From Dehalococcoidia bacterium (lineage in GTDB: Bacteria; Chloroflexota; Dehalococcoidia; Dehalococcoidales; UBA1222), in assembly GCA_009776515.1 (NCBI GenBank), contig WRNP01000001.1, forward strand, positions 20,772 through 41,324: a stretch of DNA of 20,553 bases, written 5' to 3'. Made by a program: the position numbers and the translations under genes. This document shows positions 1-7,608 of this stretch, in pieces. Within the stretch, counting starts at the first letter, position 1. Each line of letters starts with the position of its first letter. Below the pieces are notes generated by a model. That model did no database searches. It was not told where the DNA came from and saw only the letters and a list, made by a program, of their open reading frames with translations.

Positions 1-935
1 ACATTGAACTTGATAAGCCTTCCGAAAAAAGATTTTATGCCGACGCCGCGGCAATCGCCAAAGGTAAAATAATAATTCAACAAGAAGTTTGTCATTATCG
101 AAACTTCAATGCCAATGGGCACAGCAATGGCATCACGGGGATAGGCCAATCCGGCAAATCTGGTGAGCAAGAACCCCACCCCTAAGTTAACAATGACCCC
201 ACTGCCACCTACTAGAACGAACTTGGCGAAGCGCGCTATCTCGCCACTACGGCACATCAAGCTCCACAAGTGCTTGAGATAGTCTACTTCTTGTCTAACA
301 TTGAGCTTACTTTCGCCCTTCTCGCGGATATGGAACATAAAAGGTACTTCCGCCACTTTTTGCGGATGCGCAGTGACGATAATTTCCAGCAGTATCTTGT
401 AACCAACAGGTGCCAGTTTAACGCCGTGGATGACCCCCCGCCGGAAAGCAAAAAAACCAGACATGGGGTCTTTCACCTTACGGGAGAGGGGCAATAAAAG
501 GTGCGACAGGAAGATAGCCCCGTTCGAGATTATCTGTCGAAGTTTGCTCCAGCCCTCATTTCCGCCGCCTGATATATAGCGCGAGGCCACAGCCACATCG
601 GCACCCGCATCCATAGCAGCAATGATACTTGGTACGACCTCCGGCGGGTGCTGGAGATCGGCATCCATAACCAAGATGGTATCATTATGAGCAAAGCCAA
701 AGCCGTCAAGCACCGCCGTGGCCAACCCTTTCTTATCCCGACGCACCACGATGCGCACTGGGTAACGTGCGGCAAGTTCCGCCACCAGCTCTTCCGTGCC
801 ATCGCGGGAATCGTCATCTACCAGAACAACCTCATATGCCTGCGGGGCAATAGCACCGTGTAGGCGTTCCACTAGAGGGCGGATATTATCGCACTCCTTA
901 TAGGTTGGGACCACGATGGAAAACGGCTTGGGCAA
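1..935 (-). CDS. GT2 glycosyltransferase with GtrA-like membrane domain (DPM1-like), partial
   Basis: The minus strand is open from a TTG at 935 to the left edge, about 311 codons, and the 3' end is missing. The N-terminal part is a family 2 glycosyltransferase of the dolichyl/polyprenyl-phosphate mannosyltransferase type. It shows IVVPTYKE near residue 7, VDDDSRDGT (39-47), the metal-binding DADLQHP (91-97) and the DPMSGFFAFRR motif. From about residue 225 a hydrophobic GtrA-like domain begins (FAKFVLVGGSGVIVNLGVGF, then NFLLNYYFTFGD). Enzymes of this layout transfer a sugar from a nucleotide donor to a polyprenyl phosphate at the membrane. The gene has no in-frame ATG; TTG 935 is chosen because an in-frame stop lies just upstream and an AAAGGG Shine-Dalgarno-like run sits about 11 nt before it. 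Family call is firm, substrate unknown. Confidence 0.88.
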   Translation of the reverse strand, partial: MPKPFSIVVPTYKECDNIRPLVERLHGAIAPQAYEVVLVDDDSRDGTEELVAELAARYPVRIVVRRDKKGLATAVLDGFGFAHNDTILVMDADLQHPPEVVPSIIAAMDAGADVAVASRYISGGGNEGWSKLRQIISNGAIFLSHLLLPLSRKVKDPMSGFFAFRRGVIHGVKLAPVGYKILLEIIVTAHPQKVAEVPFMFHIREKGESKLNVRQEVDYLKHLWSLMCRSGEIARFAKFVLVGGSGVIVNLGVGFLLTRFAGLAYPRDAIAVPIGIEVSIMTNFLLNYYFTFGDCRGVGIKSFFGRLIKFN

Positions 936-978
936 AGTTATAACAACCCTTTACCAGTTAAAAAACTTTGGCTTCCGC

Positions 979-1019
979 CAGCAAGGCTACTGGAGAAAGC
1001 GACCGACTAAGCCTTGCTG
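979..1019. repeat. Inverted repeat with 10-bp perfect arms
   Basis: CAGCAAGGCT (979-988) and AGCCTTGCTG (1010-1019) are exact reverse complements separated by 21 bases. The repeat lies in the 200-bp gap upstream of the minus-strand glycosyltransferase and downstream of the broken lipoprotein gene. Neither side carries a T run, so a classical intrinsic terminator is doubtful. It could be a weak terminator or a protein-binding site. Confidence 0.4.
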
Positions 1020-1135
1020 TTACTGTCGAAGATAACAACTTTCCAATTTACCAGGAACAACCGATTGAGGCGAGGTGCCTAACATAGATAACCCCGCCTG
1101 GGATGGTCAGGTGCCAATCATATACCCAGAGAAGT

Positions 1136-1564
1136 CTAAGCTGTCTCCGCTAGCCACGCCCGTATAGCGACTTCCAGCTGCCCAAACGTCAGACCTATAT
1201 TACTCACCAAAGTGGACTCGGCACTGCCGCCGTGGTCGTTTAACCCCTTATAGGTCGAGATACATTTGTCCAGCCCATAGGTGGCCGCAAGGTAACTTGC
1301 CACCACATAGGACTCGGCAAGCGCCAATTCCGGTTTAGATTCCCATGCCGAGTTCGCGTAGCTCACATTGCTAGAGCGCATGTACTCCGAAAGCCCACTA
1401 ATATCGACCCATGTGCCCTCAGCCAAGGCCTTGCGGGCAATCTCAAACTGGAGCTCATGCCAGGCCTGCACGCTATCCTTATATGCCGACTCGCGCAGTG
1501 CTATGTACGACATATAGCCGGCGACCCCTTCATCCATCCAGTGGATGCTCTTCCATGTATTCGG
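1136..1564 (-). pseudogene. C-terminal piece of peptidase-MA-like lipoprotein, after an in-frame TGA
   Basis: This stretch continues in exactly the same frame as the upstream lipoprotein after the TGA at 1565-1567. It reads PNTWKSIHW and then MDEGVAGYMS, and ends at 1136. WMDEGVAGY matches the downstream glutamate motif of gluzincin peptidases (W-x-x-EG-x-A-x-Y), where Glu is the third zinc ligand. The remainder is helical, as in the peptidase-MA-like family. An internal ATG at 1537 exists but has no convincing ribosome-binding site. It is most likely the severed end of the upstream gene. Sequencing error or stop readthrough cannot be excluded. Confidence 0.6.
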
Positions 1565-2782
1565 TCAGCAGAGGCGGTCCAGGGTACCCAGTACCTGCTG
1601 ATGATAGATATCGCGCCAGTCGAAGTCTGGAGGAATATGCGTTATATTATTCGTCGGGCGAGGTGCGCCCCTATTTTGGTATCTCAGCGCCTCGTCTTCG
1701 CTAAGCGCACTATATGATTGCAAGCCTGTTACCATATCATCCCTCGTTGCATAGACAAATATTGTCATGAGCAGTGGCGTAGGTGGCTTCAAAATCTGGA
1801 TAATGTCCGTGAAAGCTTCTTCAAAATCCTCAGCGCACCTCTGGGCTCGCGCTTCATTGCCCTCGTTATACCAGACAATGGCATGGGCAGTCGTAAGCCG
1901 CAAAGTGGGCAAGCCCGACTTTATATAGACGTAGCCATTGGGCATGTTGTAATGACCCTGATTAGGTGCTTTATCAGCCGCGACAACCTTGCCTGACTGC
2001 CACTTGTGAGTTGCCACCGTGAAGTCGAATTGCTCCAAGGCTAACACCGATGCAGGGATATATAAGCTAATGGTATCGCCGTCCAACTCATAGGCCACCG
2101 GGCTGACCTGATCAGTACTCGCATTATGGATATCCGCACTGACCCAATCAGATGTAGCCACCATCCTTATAAAATAATCAGCGCCAATATCGTTGGTGAC
2201 GAGATCCCCTGCCCAGCCAGTCGCTGAACTCATATCGGCATCAATAAAAAAGCCCCATTCCACCATATCAGCACCGATGTCCCCGTAAGGCGGAATGGCA
2301 CTACCAAGCTTTATACGGAAGAACGAGCCCGCTTCATCTGTATAGGCCTCCGCCACCACGATATCTAAATAGGCTTCTGCTTGAATCGACTGCCCTTGAT
2401 TATCAAACAAGTCATTCTGCGAGTCGCTAACGATGAGCATATCGGCACCTGCCGGCGGCTCAATTACTACCAGTTGTGGTTCTTCAATTGTCGTTTGGGT
2501 AGCCGTAGTTGTAGGTAAGGGCTCGATTGAACTGTTACCGGGCTCCAGCGTGGCCGCAGTTGGAGCGGACGGCAATGCCAGTGAGGGTGACATTGTCGCT
2601 GGCGTACTCACAACTGGCGGCACATACGCTGATGTCGCCTGCTCAGTAGCCGAAAGTGACGAGACAGGCGGCAATGCGCTTTCAGAGACTAACGGCGTAC
2701 TACTTGACGCATCCACATGGCAGCCGGCTGCCTGGACTGCAACAAATATGACCACGAGCAATCCCAGTATCACCTTACTCAT
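1565..2782 (-). CDS. Secreted lipoprotein with beta-sandwich domain and degenerate peptidase-MA-like region, truncated by TGA
   Basis: The protein starts with a lipoprotein signal peptide: MSK, a hydrophobic stretch, then the lipobox QAAGC with Cys21. A long Ser/Thr/Pro-rich linker follows to about residue 105, so the protein should be anchored on the outer face of the membrane. Residues about 110-285 resemble a CBM9/DOMON-like beta-sandwich (GFFIDADMSSATGW, ADYFIRMV). The C-terminal part resembles a gluzincin: a TTAHAIVWY strand, helices, and then IYHQQVLGTL where family members have HExxH. The zinc motif is therefore lost (HQQVL). The ORF ends at a TGA, and the rest of the domain follows in frame at 1136-1564. 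ATG 2782 is preferred over ATG 2794 because GAAGG lies 4 nt upstream and a -10 box lies so close to 2794 that it would leave no leader. Function unknown. Confidence 0.65.
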   Translation of the reverse strand: MSKVILGLLVVIFVAVQAAGCHVDASSSTPLVSESALPPVSSLSATEQATSAYVPPVVSTPATMSPSLALPSAPTAATLEPGNSSIEPLPTTTATQTTIEEPQLVVIEPPAGADMLIVSDSQNDLFDNQGQSIQAEAYLDIVVAEAYTDEAGSFFRIKLGSAIPPYGDIGADMVEWGFFIDADMSSATGWAGDLVTNDIGADYFIRMVATSDWVSADIHNASTDQVSPVAYELDGDTISLYIPASVLALEQFDFTVATHKWQSGKVVAADKAPNQGHYNMPNGYVYIKSGLPTLRLTTAHAIVWYNEGNEARAQRCAEDFEEAFTDIIQILKPPTPLLMTIFVYATRDDMVTGLQSYSALSEDEALRYQNRGAPRPTNNITHIPPDFDWRDIYHQQVLGTLDRLC

Positions 2783-2800
2783 TGCCTTCGACATATTGCC

Positions 2801-2809
2801 ATTATATCA
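2801..2809 (-). promoter_or_regulatory. Extended -10 promoter of the lipoprotein gene
   Basis: On the minus strand the sequence reads TGATATAAT, a perfect TATAAT with the TGn extension. No good -35 is visible, as is usual for extended -10 promoters. The predicted transcript starts near 2794, just ahead of the preferred ATG at 2782. Confidence 0.6.
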
Positions 2810-2995
2810 TAGATGTACAGCCAGCATTGGAGTCATCTCAACCCGGATCAACCTACCCAGTCACGCACTATCGCATTACATCAAGCCGCACACCCAAAAC
2901 TTGCTAGTGCAAGGCATTCGCGCACCGCAAGGTGCCACTGGGCACTTCTGCGTCAGCCGCTACTGATCATGGGGCATAATCCGCTACATCTAGGC

Positions 2996-3001
2996 TATAA
3001 T
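2996..3001 (+). promoter_or_regulatory. -10 box (TATAAT) ahead of the ABC-F gene
   Basis: A perfect TATAAT ends one base before the ATG at 3003. If it is used, transcription starts near 3008 and the protein must begin at ATG 3021 with a very short leader. No convincing -35 is seen. Its counterpart for the divergent lipoprotein gene is about 190 bp away. Confidence 0.45.
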
Positions 3002-3020
3002 TATGGCTCAACGATTAACC

Positions 3021-4970
3021 ATGCTAGCCTTAACCAACATCACCAAGTCCTTTGGCGAGTGCACGCTCTTTTCAGATGTTACTTTCAGCATCGGTGCATG
3101 CGAACGCTTAGCGCTTCTCGGCCCTAACGGCGCAGGCAAGACCACTTTGCTTGAAATCATCGCTGGCGAAACAAGCCCAGACATGGGTATCATTACCCGG
3201 CGAAAGGGGCTTACCGTAGGCTATCTCCGTCAAGAGATTCCTCCCGCCTCGCCACAACTGCTTCTTGCAGCGGTTGTAGCGGCAGTCAGCACCACAAGCA
3301 CCATCCAGCACCGCATAGAATTCCTCCAGGAAGAGCTCTCAGATGATGCATGCGAGAGCAAAGTGCCCTTGCTACGCGAACTTGGCGAATTACAGCACCG
3401 TTTTGAAAGCTCGGGTGGCTATGACACCGAGCACGAGGCCAAAGCTATCCTCGGCGGCTTGGGCTTTAAAGAGGCTGATTTTGGTTGTCCTCTGTCTACC
3501 CTAAGTGGGGGCACTCTTATGCGGGCAGAACTGGCCAAGCTCCTTCTGTTAAATCCCGACCTATTGCTTCTCGACGAACCGACCAACCATCTTGATTTGG
3601 AAACACAGCTGTGGTTCGAGAGCTTCCTTCGTGACTACCGCGGGGCAGTACTGCTTACCTCTCACGACCGTGCATTTCTCAACCGCGTGGTGGAACGCGT
3701 GCTAGTTCTTGAGAATGGAGGGTTAACTTCATACCGTGGAAATTACGATGCCTATGTTGCTATCCACGCCGAGGTCCGCGCCGCTACTTCTGCCACCGCT
3801 CGCCGTCAGGCGAGCAAGATAGAGCAACAAGGGCGCTTCATCACCCGATTCCGCGCCAAGAGCACCAAAGCCCATCAAGTCCAGAGTCGCATAAAAGCAC
3901 TGTCTAGAATAGAGCGCGTGCAGGTACCGCGCCAGACAAAGAAGATTCATTTTAGCTTTCCCGCTCCACCCCACAGTGGGCACGAGGTCATTAGTCTCAC
4001 ACACATATGCAAAGCCTATGGCGAGAAGGAGATCTATAGCGACCTCAATCTCACGCTCTACCGAGGCGACAAGGCAGCCTTGGTGGGACCAAATGGAGCA
4101 GGAAAGACCACCTTGCTCAAAATAATGGCCGGGGCGTTACCGTTTGAGGGGGGAACCCGCCGTCTGGGGCACAATGTGGCAACCTCCTACTACGCACAGC
4201 ACCAGCTTGAACTTCTGGAGTCCCGAAACACCGTGCTTAGTGAGCTTATGCGCGTAGCGAACAACAAGCCTGAGGCATATCTGAGGCACATCTTAGGCGG
4301 ATTCCTCTTTGCGGGTGACAATATCGAAAAGCCGATAGCAGTGCTATCAGGTGGCGAGAAAGCCCGCTTGGCATTAGCTAAAATGTTAATCCAAAGCGCC
4401 AATCTCATACTAATGGATGAGCCGACCAACCACCTGGACATCACCTCGCGTGAGATCCTGGCCGATGCCCTGGAATCCTATCAGGGAACACTCTGTTTCA
4501 TAACTCACGATCGCACCCTGATACGCGAGGTCGCCACTCAGATCATCGAGGTCAAATCCGGCAAGCTTATCCTTTTCCCTGGCAACTACGACAGCTACCT
4601 GTACCATCAATCCTTTGTTGAGGAGCCCGCGCCGATCACTTTTTCTCATGGCAAACTCCCCTCTTCAAGCCGAAAACGGGTTGCCGAGGGGACACTCCGG
4701 AGCGACTATTACCGGCAGAATGCCCCTCTCAAAAAACGAGCGGCGGATATTGAGGCCGAAATGTCTAGACTGGAAGCCGAGCAACACGATCTGGAGCTTA
4801 GATTTGGTTGCCCCGCAGCATATCAGGATGCCAAGCAAATCGTAGCCCACCTTGAGCGCCACCGCGCGCTCAAAGATATGATTGTCGCCCTAACTACTGA
4901 GTGGGAGCAACTTCTGCTGAAGATAGATGCCCTGAAAACCAAGTTCAAGGCGGATCTGGGCAGGGATTAA
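3021..4970 (+). CDS. ABC-F family ATPase (ribosome-associated)
   Basis: The protein has about 649 residues with two ABC ATPase domains in one chain and no membrane segments, which is the ABC-F layout. Domain 1 has Walker A GPNGAGKTT (about residue 34), signature LSGGTLMRAEL and Walker B LLLLDEPTNHLD. Domain 2 has GPNGAGKTTLL, LSGGEKARLALA and LILMDEPTNHLD. An arginine/lysine-rich helical linker (RFRAKSTKAHQVQSRIKAL) lies between them, as in EttA/Uup-type proteins that act at the ribosomal E site. The last 100 residues form a charged coiled coil (KKRAADIEAEMSRLEAEQ). The start at 3021 gives the usual opening MLALTNITKSFG; the ATG at 3003 lies against the -10 box. The 3' end overlaps the convergent DUF6602 gene by 4 bp. 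Which ABC-F subfamily it belongs to is not resolved. Confidence 0.93.
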   Translation: MLALTNITKSFGECTLFSDVTFSIGACERLALLGPNGAGKTTLLEIIAGETSPDMGIITRRKGLTVGYLRQEIPPASPQLLLAAVVAAVSTTSTIQHRIEFLQEELSDDACESKVPLLRELGELQHRFESSGGYDTEHEAKAILGGLGFKEADFGCPLSTLSGGTLMRAELAKLLLLNPDLLLLDEPTNHLDLETQLWFESFLRDYRGAVLLTSHDRAFLNRVVERVLVLENGGLTSYRGNYDAYVAIHAEVRAATSATARRQASKIEQQGRFITRFRAKSTKAHQVQSRIKALSRIERVQVPRQTKKIHFSFPAPPHSGHEVISLTHICKAYGEKEIYSDLNLTLYRGDKAALVGPNGAGKTTLLKIMAGALPFEGGTRRLGHNVATSYYAQHQLELLESRNTVLSELMRVANNKPEAYLRHILGGFLFAGDNIEKPIAVLSGGEKARLALAKMLIQSANLILMDEPTNHLDITSREILADALESYQGTLCFITHDRTLIREVATQIIEVKSGKLILFPGNYDSYLYHQSFVEEPAPITFSHGKLPSSSRKRVAEGTLRSDYYRQNAPLKKRAADIEAEMSRLEAEQHDLELRFGCPAAYQDAKQIVAHLERHRALKDMIVALTTEWEQLLLKIDALKTKFKADLGRD

Positions 4971-5620
4971 GCTTCCTCCGGGAAAGGCACTCCCTCGAAA
5001 TGCTCGCGTCCCTTAGCTTCGAGCGCCACGTAACGTCCGGCATCACTTTTTTGATACATACCCGGCGCGGTGACAGACTTAAGAATCCCCGCTAATTTTT
5101 GAAGCTGGAGCGAGATATCTTCTTTCTCATCCCGGAGCGAGCTGGCAAAAACAAAGATGCCGTTAACTATTTTCGACTCGGCACAGAGCGCGACCAAACT
5201 CTGGTAAGCTACGTTGGTCTTAAAACCCACGATGAACTTCCATATGCCTGGACGCAGGGTATCTACAGAGGAAAGGCTAGCAATGGCATCACTCAAATTG
5301 TCAAGACTGACCGTGCCTTTGACCTGAATTATTGCCCGAACCGCCTCGGGACTGACCACGACGATATCGCCAGAGACAAACAGCGGTCCGTACTCCACGG
5401 CACTGTAGATGATGATGTCGCACTCGCGAGATGCCCGTCCATCGGCAGCCAACACCACACCTCGTCCAACCGCAAAGGCTCCGGAAACCATCTCTCTTAC
5501 CCAGTCGCGTACGATGGCCTCATAGTAGTCACCAATAATGCGCGGATCTTTAAGCAACGAACAGATGATATCCCGTTGTACCAGTACCTTTTCCTGTACT
5601 TTTCGGTAGTAAGCATCCAT
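4967..5620 (-). CDS. DUF6602 domain protein, PD-(D/E)XK nuclease-like
   Basis: The protein (about 217 residues) resembles DUF6602 proteins, which are predicted restriction-endonuclease-fold domains. GDYYEAIVRDWV is followed by a GRGVVL strand, then ECDIIIYS with Asp71 (numbered from GTG 5629) and AIIQVKGTVS with Gln102-Val-Lys104. These fit the D...QxK form of the PD-(D/E)XK site, a variant known from Mrr-like nucleases; most relatives I recall have ExK. A GTG at 5629 would overlap the upstream stop (GTGA), but ATG 5620 has AAAGG 8 nt upstream and is preferred. It is last in the minus-strand run and is translationally close to the metallopeptidase. Biological role unknown; a DNA- or RNA-cleaving role is inference. 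Confidence 0.72.
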   Translation of the reverse strand: MDAYYRKVQEKVLVQRDIICSLLKDPRIIGDYYEAIVRDWVREMVSGAFAVGRGVVLAADGRASRECDIIIYSAVEYGPLFVSGDIVVVSPEAVRAIIQVKGTVSLDNLSDAIASLSSVDTLRPGIWKFIVGFKTNVAYQSLVALCAESKIVNGIFVFASSLRDEKEDISLQLQKLAGILKSVTAPGMYQKSDAGRYVALEAKGREHFEGVPFPEEA

Positions 5621-5625
5621 GGTCT

Positions 5626-6045
5626 TCACCTTTCTGCAGAACGCGTCCGGCGCTCAATGCGCCCAAGTTCTTCGTCAGTCAAGCCAAAGTGGTGCGCAAT
5701 CTCGTGACGCACCACACTTGTGATGCGAGCGGGAATCTCCTCTGGCAAACGGCAGGATTCCTCAATATTGCCCTGGAAGAGAGTTATCTTGTCTGGCAAA
5801 GCCAGTTGGTAATGCACTCCGCGGGCGATGCGCGGCACACCTTCATATAGACCAAGTAAAATACACCGTCTACCGCTCAGACGGCGTTGGGCATCCGTGG
5901 GGCGATCGGTAATCACGACATCCACATTATCCAGAAGATCGCGAAACTCCTGAGGTAGCGCCTCAACGGCGGCGATTACCAGCTCTTCAAAGGCAACGGT
6001 TTCCACGGCCTCATTATAGAACAATCTCCAATGGGCAACACCCAC
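5626..6045 (-). CDS. Small zincin-fold metallopeptidase family protein (HExxH)
   Basis: This 139-residue protein matches the small bacterial metallopeptidase family of Pfam Zincin_1. It has an N-terminal helix FEELVIAAVEALPQEF, a strand VDVVITDRP, a segment ITLFQGNIEESC, and the zinc-binding HEIAHHFG (His114, Glu115, His118) followed by TDEELGRIE. There is no signal peptide, so it is cytoplasmic. The start is a GTG at 6045 without a clear Shine-Dalgarno; an internal GTG at 6006 is possible, since the family usually begins near FEEL. It lies 15 bp after the GNAT gene and runs into the DUF6602 gene. Substrate unknown for this family. Confidence 0.85.
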   Translation of the reverse strand: MGVAHWRLFYNEAVETVAFEELVIAAVEALPQEFRDLLDNVDVVITDRPTDAQRRLSGRRCILLGLYEGVPRIARGVHYQLALPDKITLFQGNIEESCRLPEEIPARITSVVRHEIAHHFGLTDEELGRIERRTRSAER

Positions 6046-6060
6046 GGTACACCAAGTAAG

Positions 6061-6534
6061 CTACAACTTTTTGGCAAAGGTTACACGGTGATCGCCAATG
6101 CCATAAAAGTCCCAAATGCATGATGTCTCATGATAGCCATTCTTGCGGTAAAAGCGCCGCGTCGGCAGGTAGTTAGGTTTACTTGAGGTCTCAATGAGAA
6201 CAAGATACCCCCCAGCACGCTTCATTTGCCCCTCAGCCTCAGCCAACAGGGTCCGGCCTACACCTCGCCCGCGCTGCTCGCGCTGCACCGCCAGCCAATA
6301 GATATCCCAAGCCGCAGCCGTAAGGGGAATGGTACCAAAACAGATATAACCCAGAACCGCCCCGTCCTCCTCTGCTACCAATGCCTGGTAGCCCCCACCA
6401 GGGCTGGCGAGATAAGCGTCCAGCACCTCTTCGGCCACTGGTATCTCTGCCGGCTCAAATTCCGGCGTACCGCAGAGGATGCCCACGACGATATTTCTGT
6501 CATTGGAAACCAGGGTACGGATACTTAATGACAT
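6061..6534 (-). CDS. GNAT family N-acetyltransferase
   Basis: This is a 157-residue single-domain GNAT protein. It opens with SIRTLVSNDRN, has the central strand ALVAEEDGAVLGYICFG, and has the acetyl-CoA pyrophosphate loop QRGRGVG (residues 87-93) after IYWLAVQREQ. A C-terminal NYLPTRRFYRKNGYHE is typical of motif B. It lies 69 bp after the second ATP-grasp gene and probably belongs to the kamA operon. By analogy with the lysine 2,3-aminomutase / beta-lysine acetyltransferase pair of methanogens (AblA/AblB), it may acetylate the product of the preceding enzymes. That is inference: it is shorter than AblB, and nothing in the sequence fixes the substrate. Confidence 0.85.
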   Translation of the reverse strand: MSLSIRTLVSNDRNIVVGILCGTPEFEPAEIPVAEEVLDAYLASPGGGYQALVAEEDGAVLGYICFGTIPLTAAAWDIYWLAVQREQRGRGVGRTLLAEAEGQMKRAGGYLVLIETSSKPNYLPTRRFYRKNGYHETSCIWDFYGIGDHRVTFAKKL

Positions 6535-6603
6535 CTTAGCTTGAGAAAGCGCTTCCTATAATTATGCGATTACCGCCTAGGCAATGATTCCTTGATATCC
6601 ATC

Positions 6604-7608
6604 TCAGCTCGAATCCCCGCTCATTGCTAAGGCGATGATCTTATCGATGAACTGGGAATAGGTTAACCCGATGGCTTCTGCCTGGCGCGCCGCGCCAGCG
6701 GTATAGGAGATATCTGGATTGGGATTGACCTCCAACACATAAGCCTCACCGCCTGCACCCAAGCGTGTATCCACACGTGCATAGCCACGGCAACCAACCA
6801 AGCGATAAGCCTTGAGAGAAATCTCAGCCACCTGGTCCCACAACGCCTGTTCTATCTGAGCCGGACAGACCGGATCGGTATTCAGGAAATAAACATCGTC
6901 CAGTGTCCACTTGGCACCGAAAGTAAGCAGCGGGGGTAGCCCAGGGGGCAAGTTGTAGACGATCTCCGATACCGAGAGTACTCGCAGGGCATGATTGCCC
7001 ATAATGGTGGCACTGAGTTCCCGCCCATCTATAAATTCCTCGACCAGCGCGGCACCCCCATAGCTGGCACAGACCCTTGCCAATTGGCGCGCAAGGCCAT
7101 CCCGATCGGTTACCACGCTTTCGGCAGTGAGGCCGTGGCTGGCGTCTTCGCCCACAGGCTTAACAATACACGGGAAGTTTAGCGTCAGGCGATCAGCTTC
7201 ACCCGCACGCAGGAGTTGGTAGGGCGGTGTCTTAACACCAGCAGCCATAAGCATCTCTTTCGTTTTGGCCTTGTCCAGAGCCAAAGAAAGGGTGCAGGGG
7301 TATGAACCGGTGTATGGGCGGCCTGTGACGGCCAGCATACCGGCGACCATGGCCTCAGTTTCGGGACATCCGGCAAAGCCCTCAAACAGATTGAAATAGA
7401 CATCCACGTCTAGACCCTGAACGATGCACCGCACCTCTTCCAGGGGAGGCACCAGACCCACCTTGGCAACTTGGTGCCCAAGCTCGTTTAGCGCTACCTC
7501 TACCGCCTTGACCTCCTCCAGCACATCGGCGATGGCCTCGGCTTCGCCCATGGTATCGTAGCGATCAGGGATGGGCTCGTTATAGACGAGACCTACTTTA
7601 AGGGACAT
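6604..7608 (-). CDS. Ddl-like ATP-grasp ligase, second copy
   Basis: This 334-residue ATP-grasp protein is of the D-Ala-D-Ala ligase (Ddl) type. It shows FNLFEG (72-77), YTGS (99-102), the ATP-binding Lys150 in CIVKPVGEDASHG, the clamp motif LVEEFIDGRE (188-197), and the metal-binding region YARVDTR ... LEVNPNPD (276-299). EDASHG replaces the Ddl EGSSVG loop, and NPNPDIS replaces the NT-x-PGMT segment that shapes the Ddl substrate pocket. It probably joins other amino acids. The start at 7608 is chosen because AGGAGG sits about 7 nt upstream; ATG 7614 would leave only 1 nt. It overlaps the previous ligase gene by about 11 bp, so the two are translationally coupled. Confidence 0.85.
   Translation of the reverse strand: MSLKVGLVYNEPIPDRYDTMGEAEAIADVLEEVKAVEVALNELGHQVAKVGLVPPLEEVRCIVQGLDVDVYFNLFEGFAGCPETEAMVAGMLAVTGRPYTGSYPCTLSLALDKAKTKEMLMAAGVKTPPYQLLRAGEADRLTLNFPCIVKPVGEDASHGLTAESVVTDRDGLARQLARVCASYGGAALVEEFIDGRELSATIMGNHALRVLSVSEIVYNLPPGLPPLLTFGAKWTLDDVYFLNTDPVCPAQIEQALWDQVAEISLKAYRLVGCRGYARVDTRLGAGGEAYVLEVNPNPDISYTAGAARQAEAIGLTYSQFIDKIIALAMSGDSS

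Noticed and set aside
1535..1567. Selenocysteine reading of the in-frame TGA, with a small hairpin 17 nt downstream
   Set aside because: The hairpin has only a 5-bp stem and a 3-base loop, no selenoprotein family fits, and the zinc motif upstream is already degenerate. A pseudogene or sequence error is simpler.
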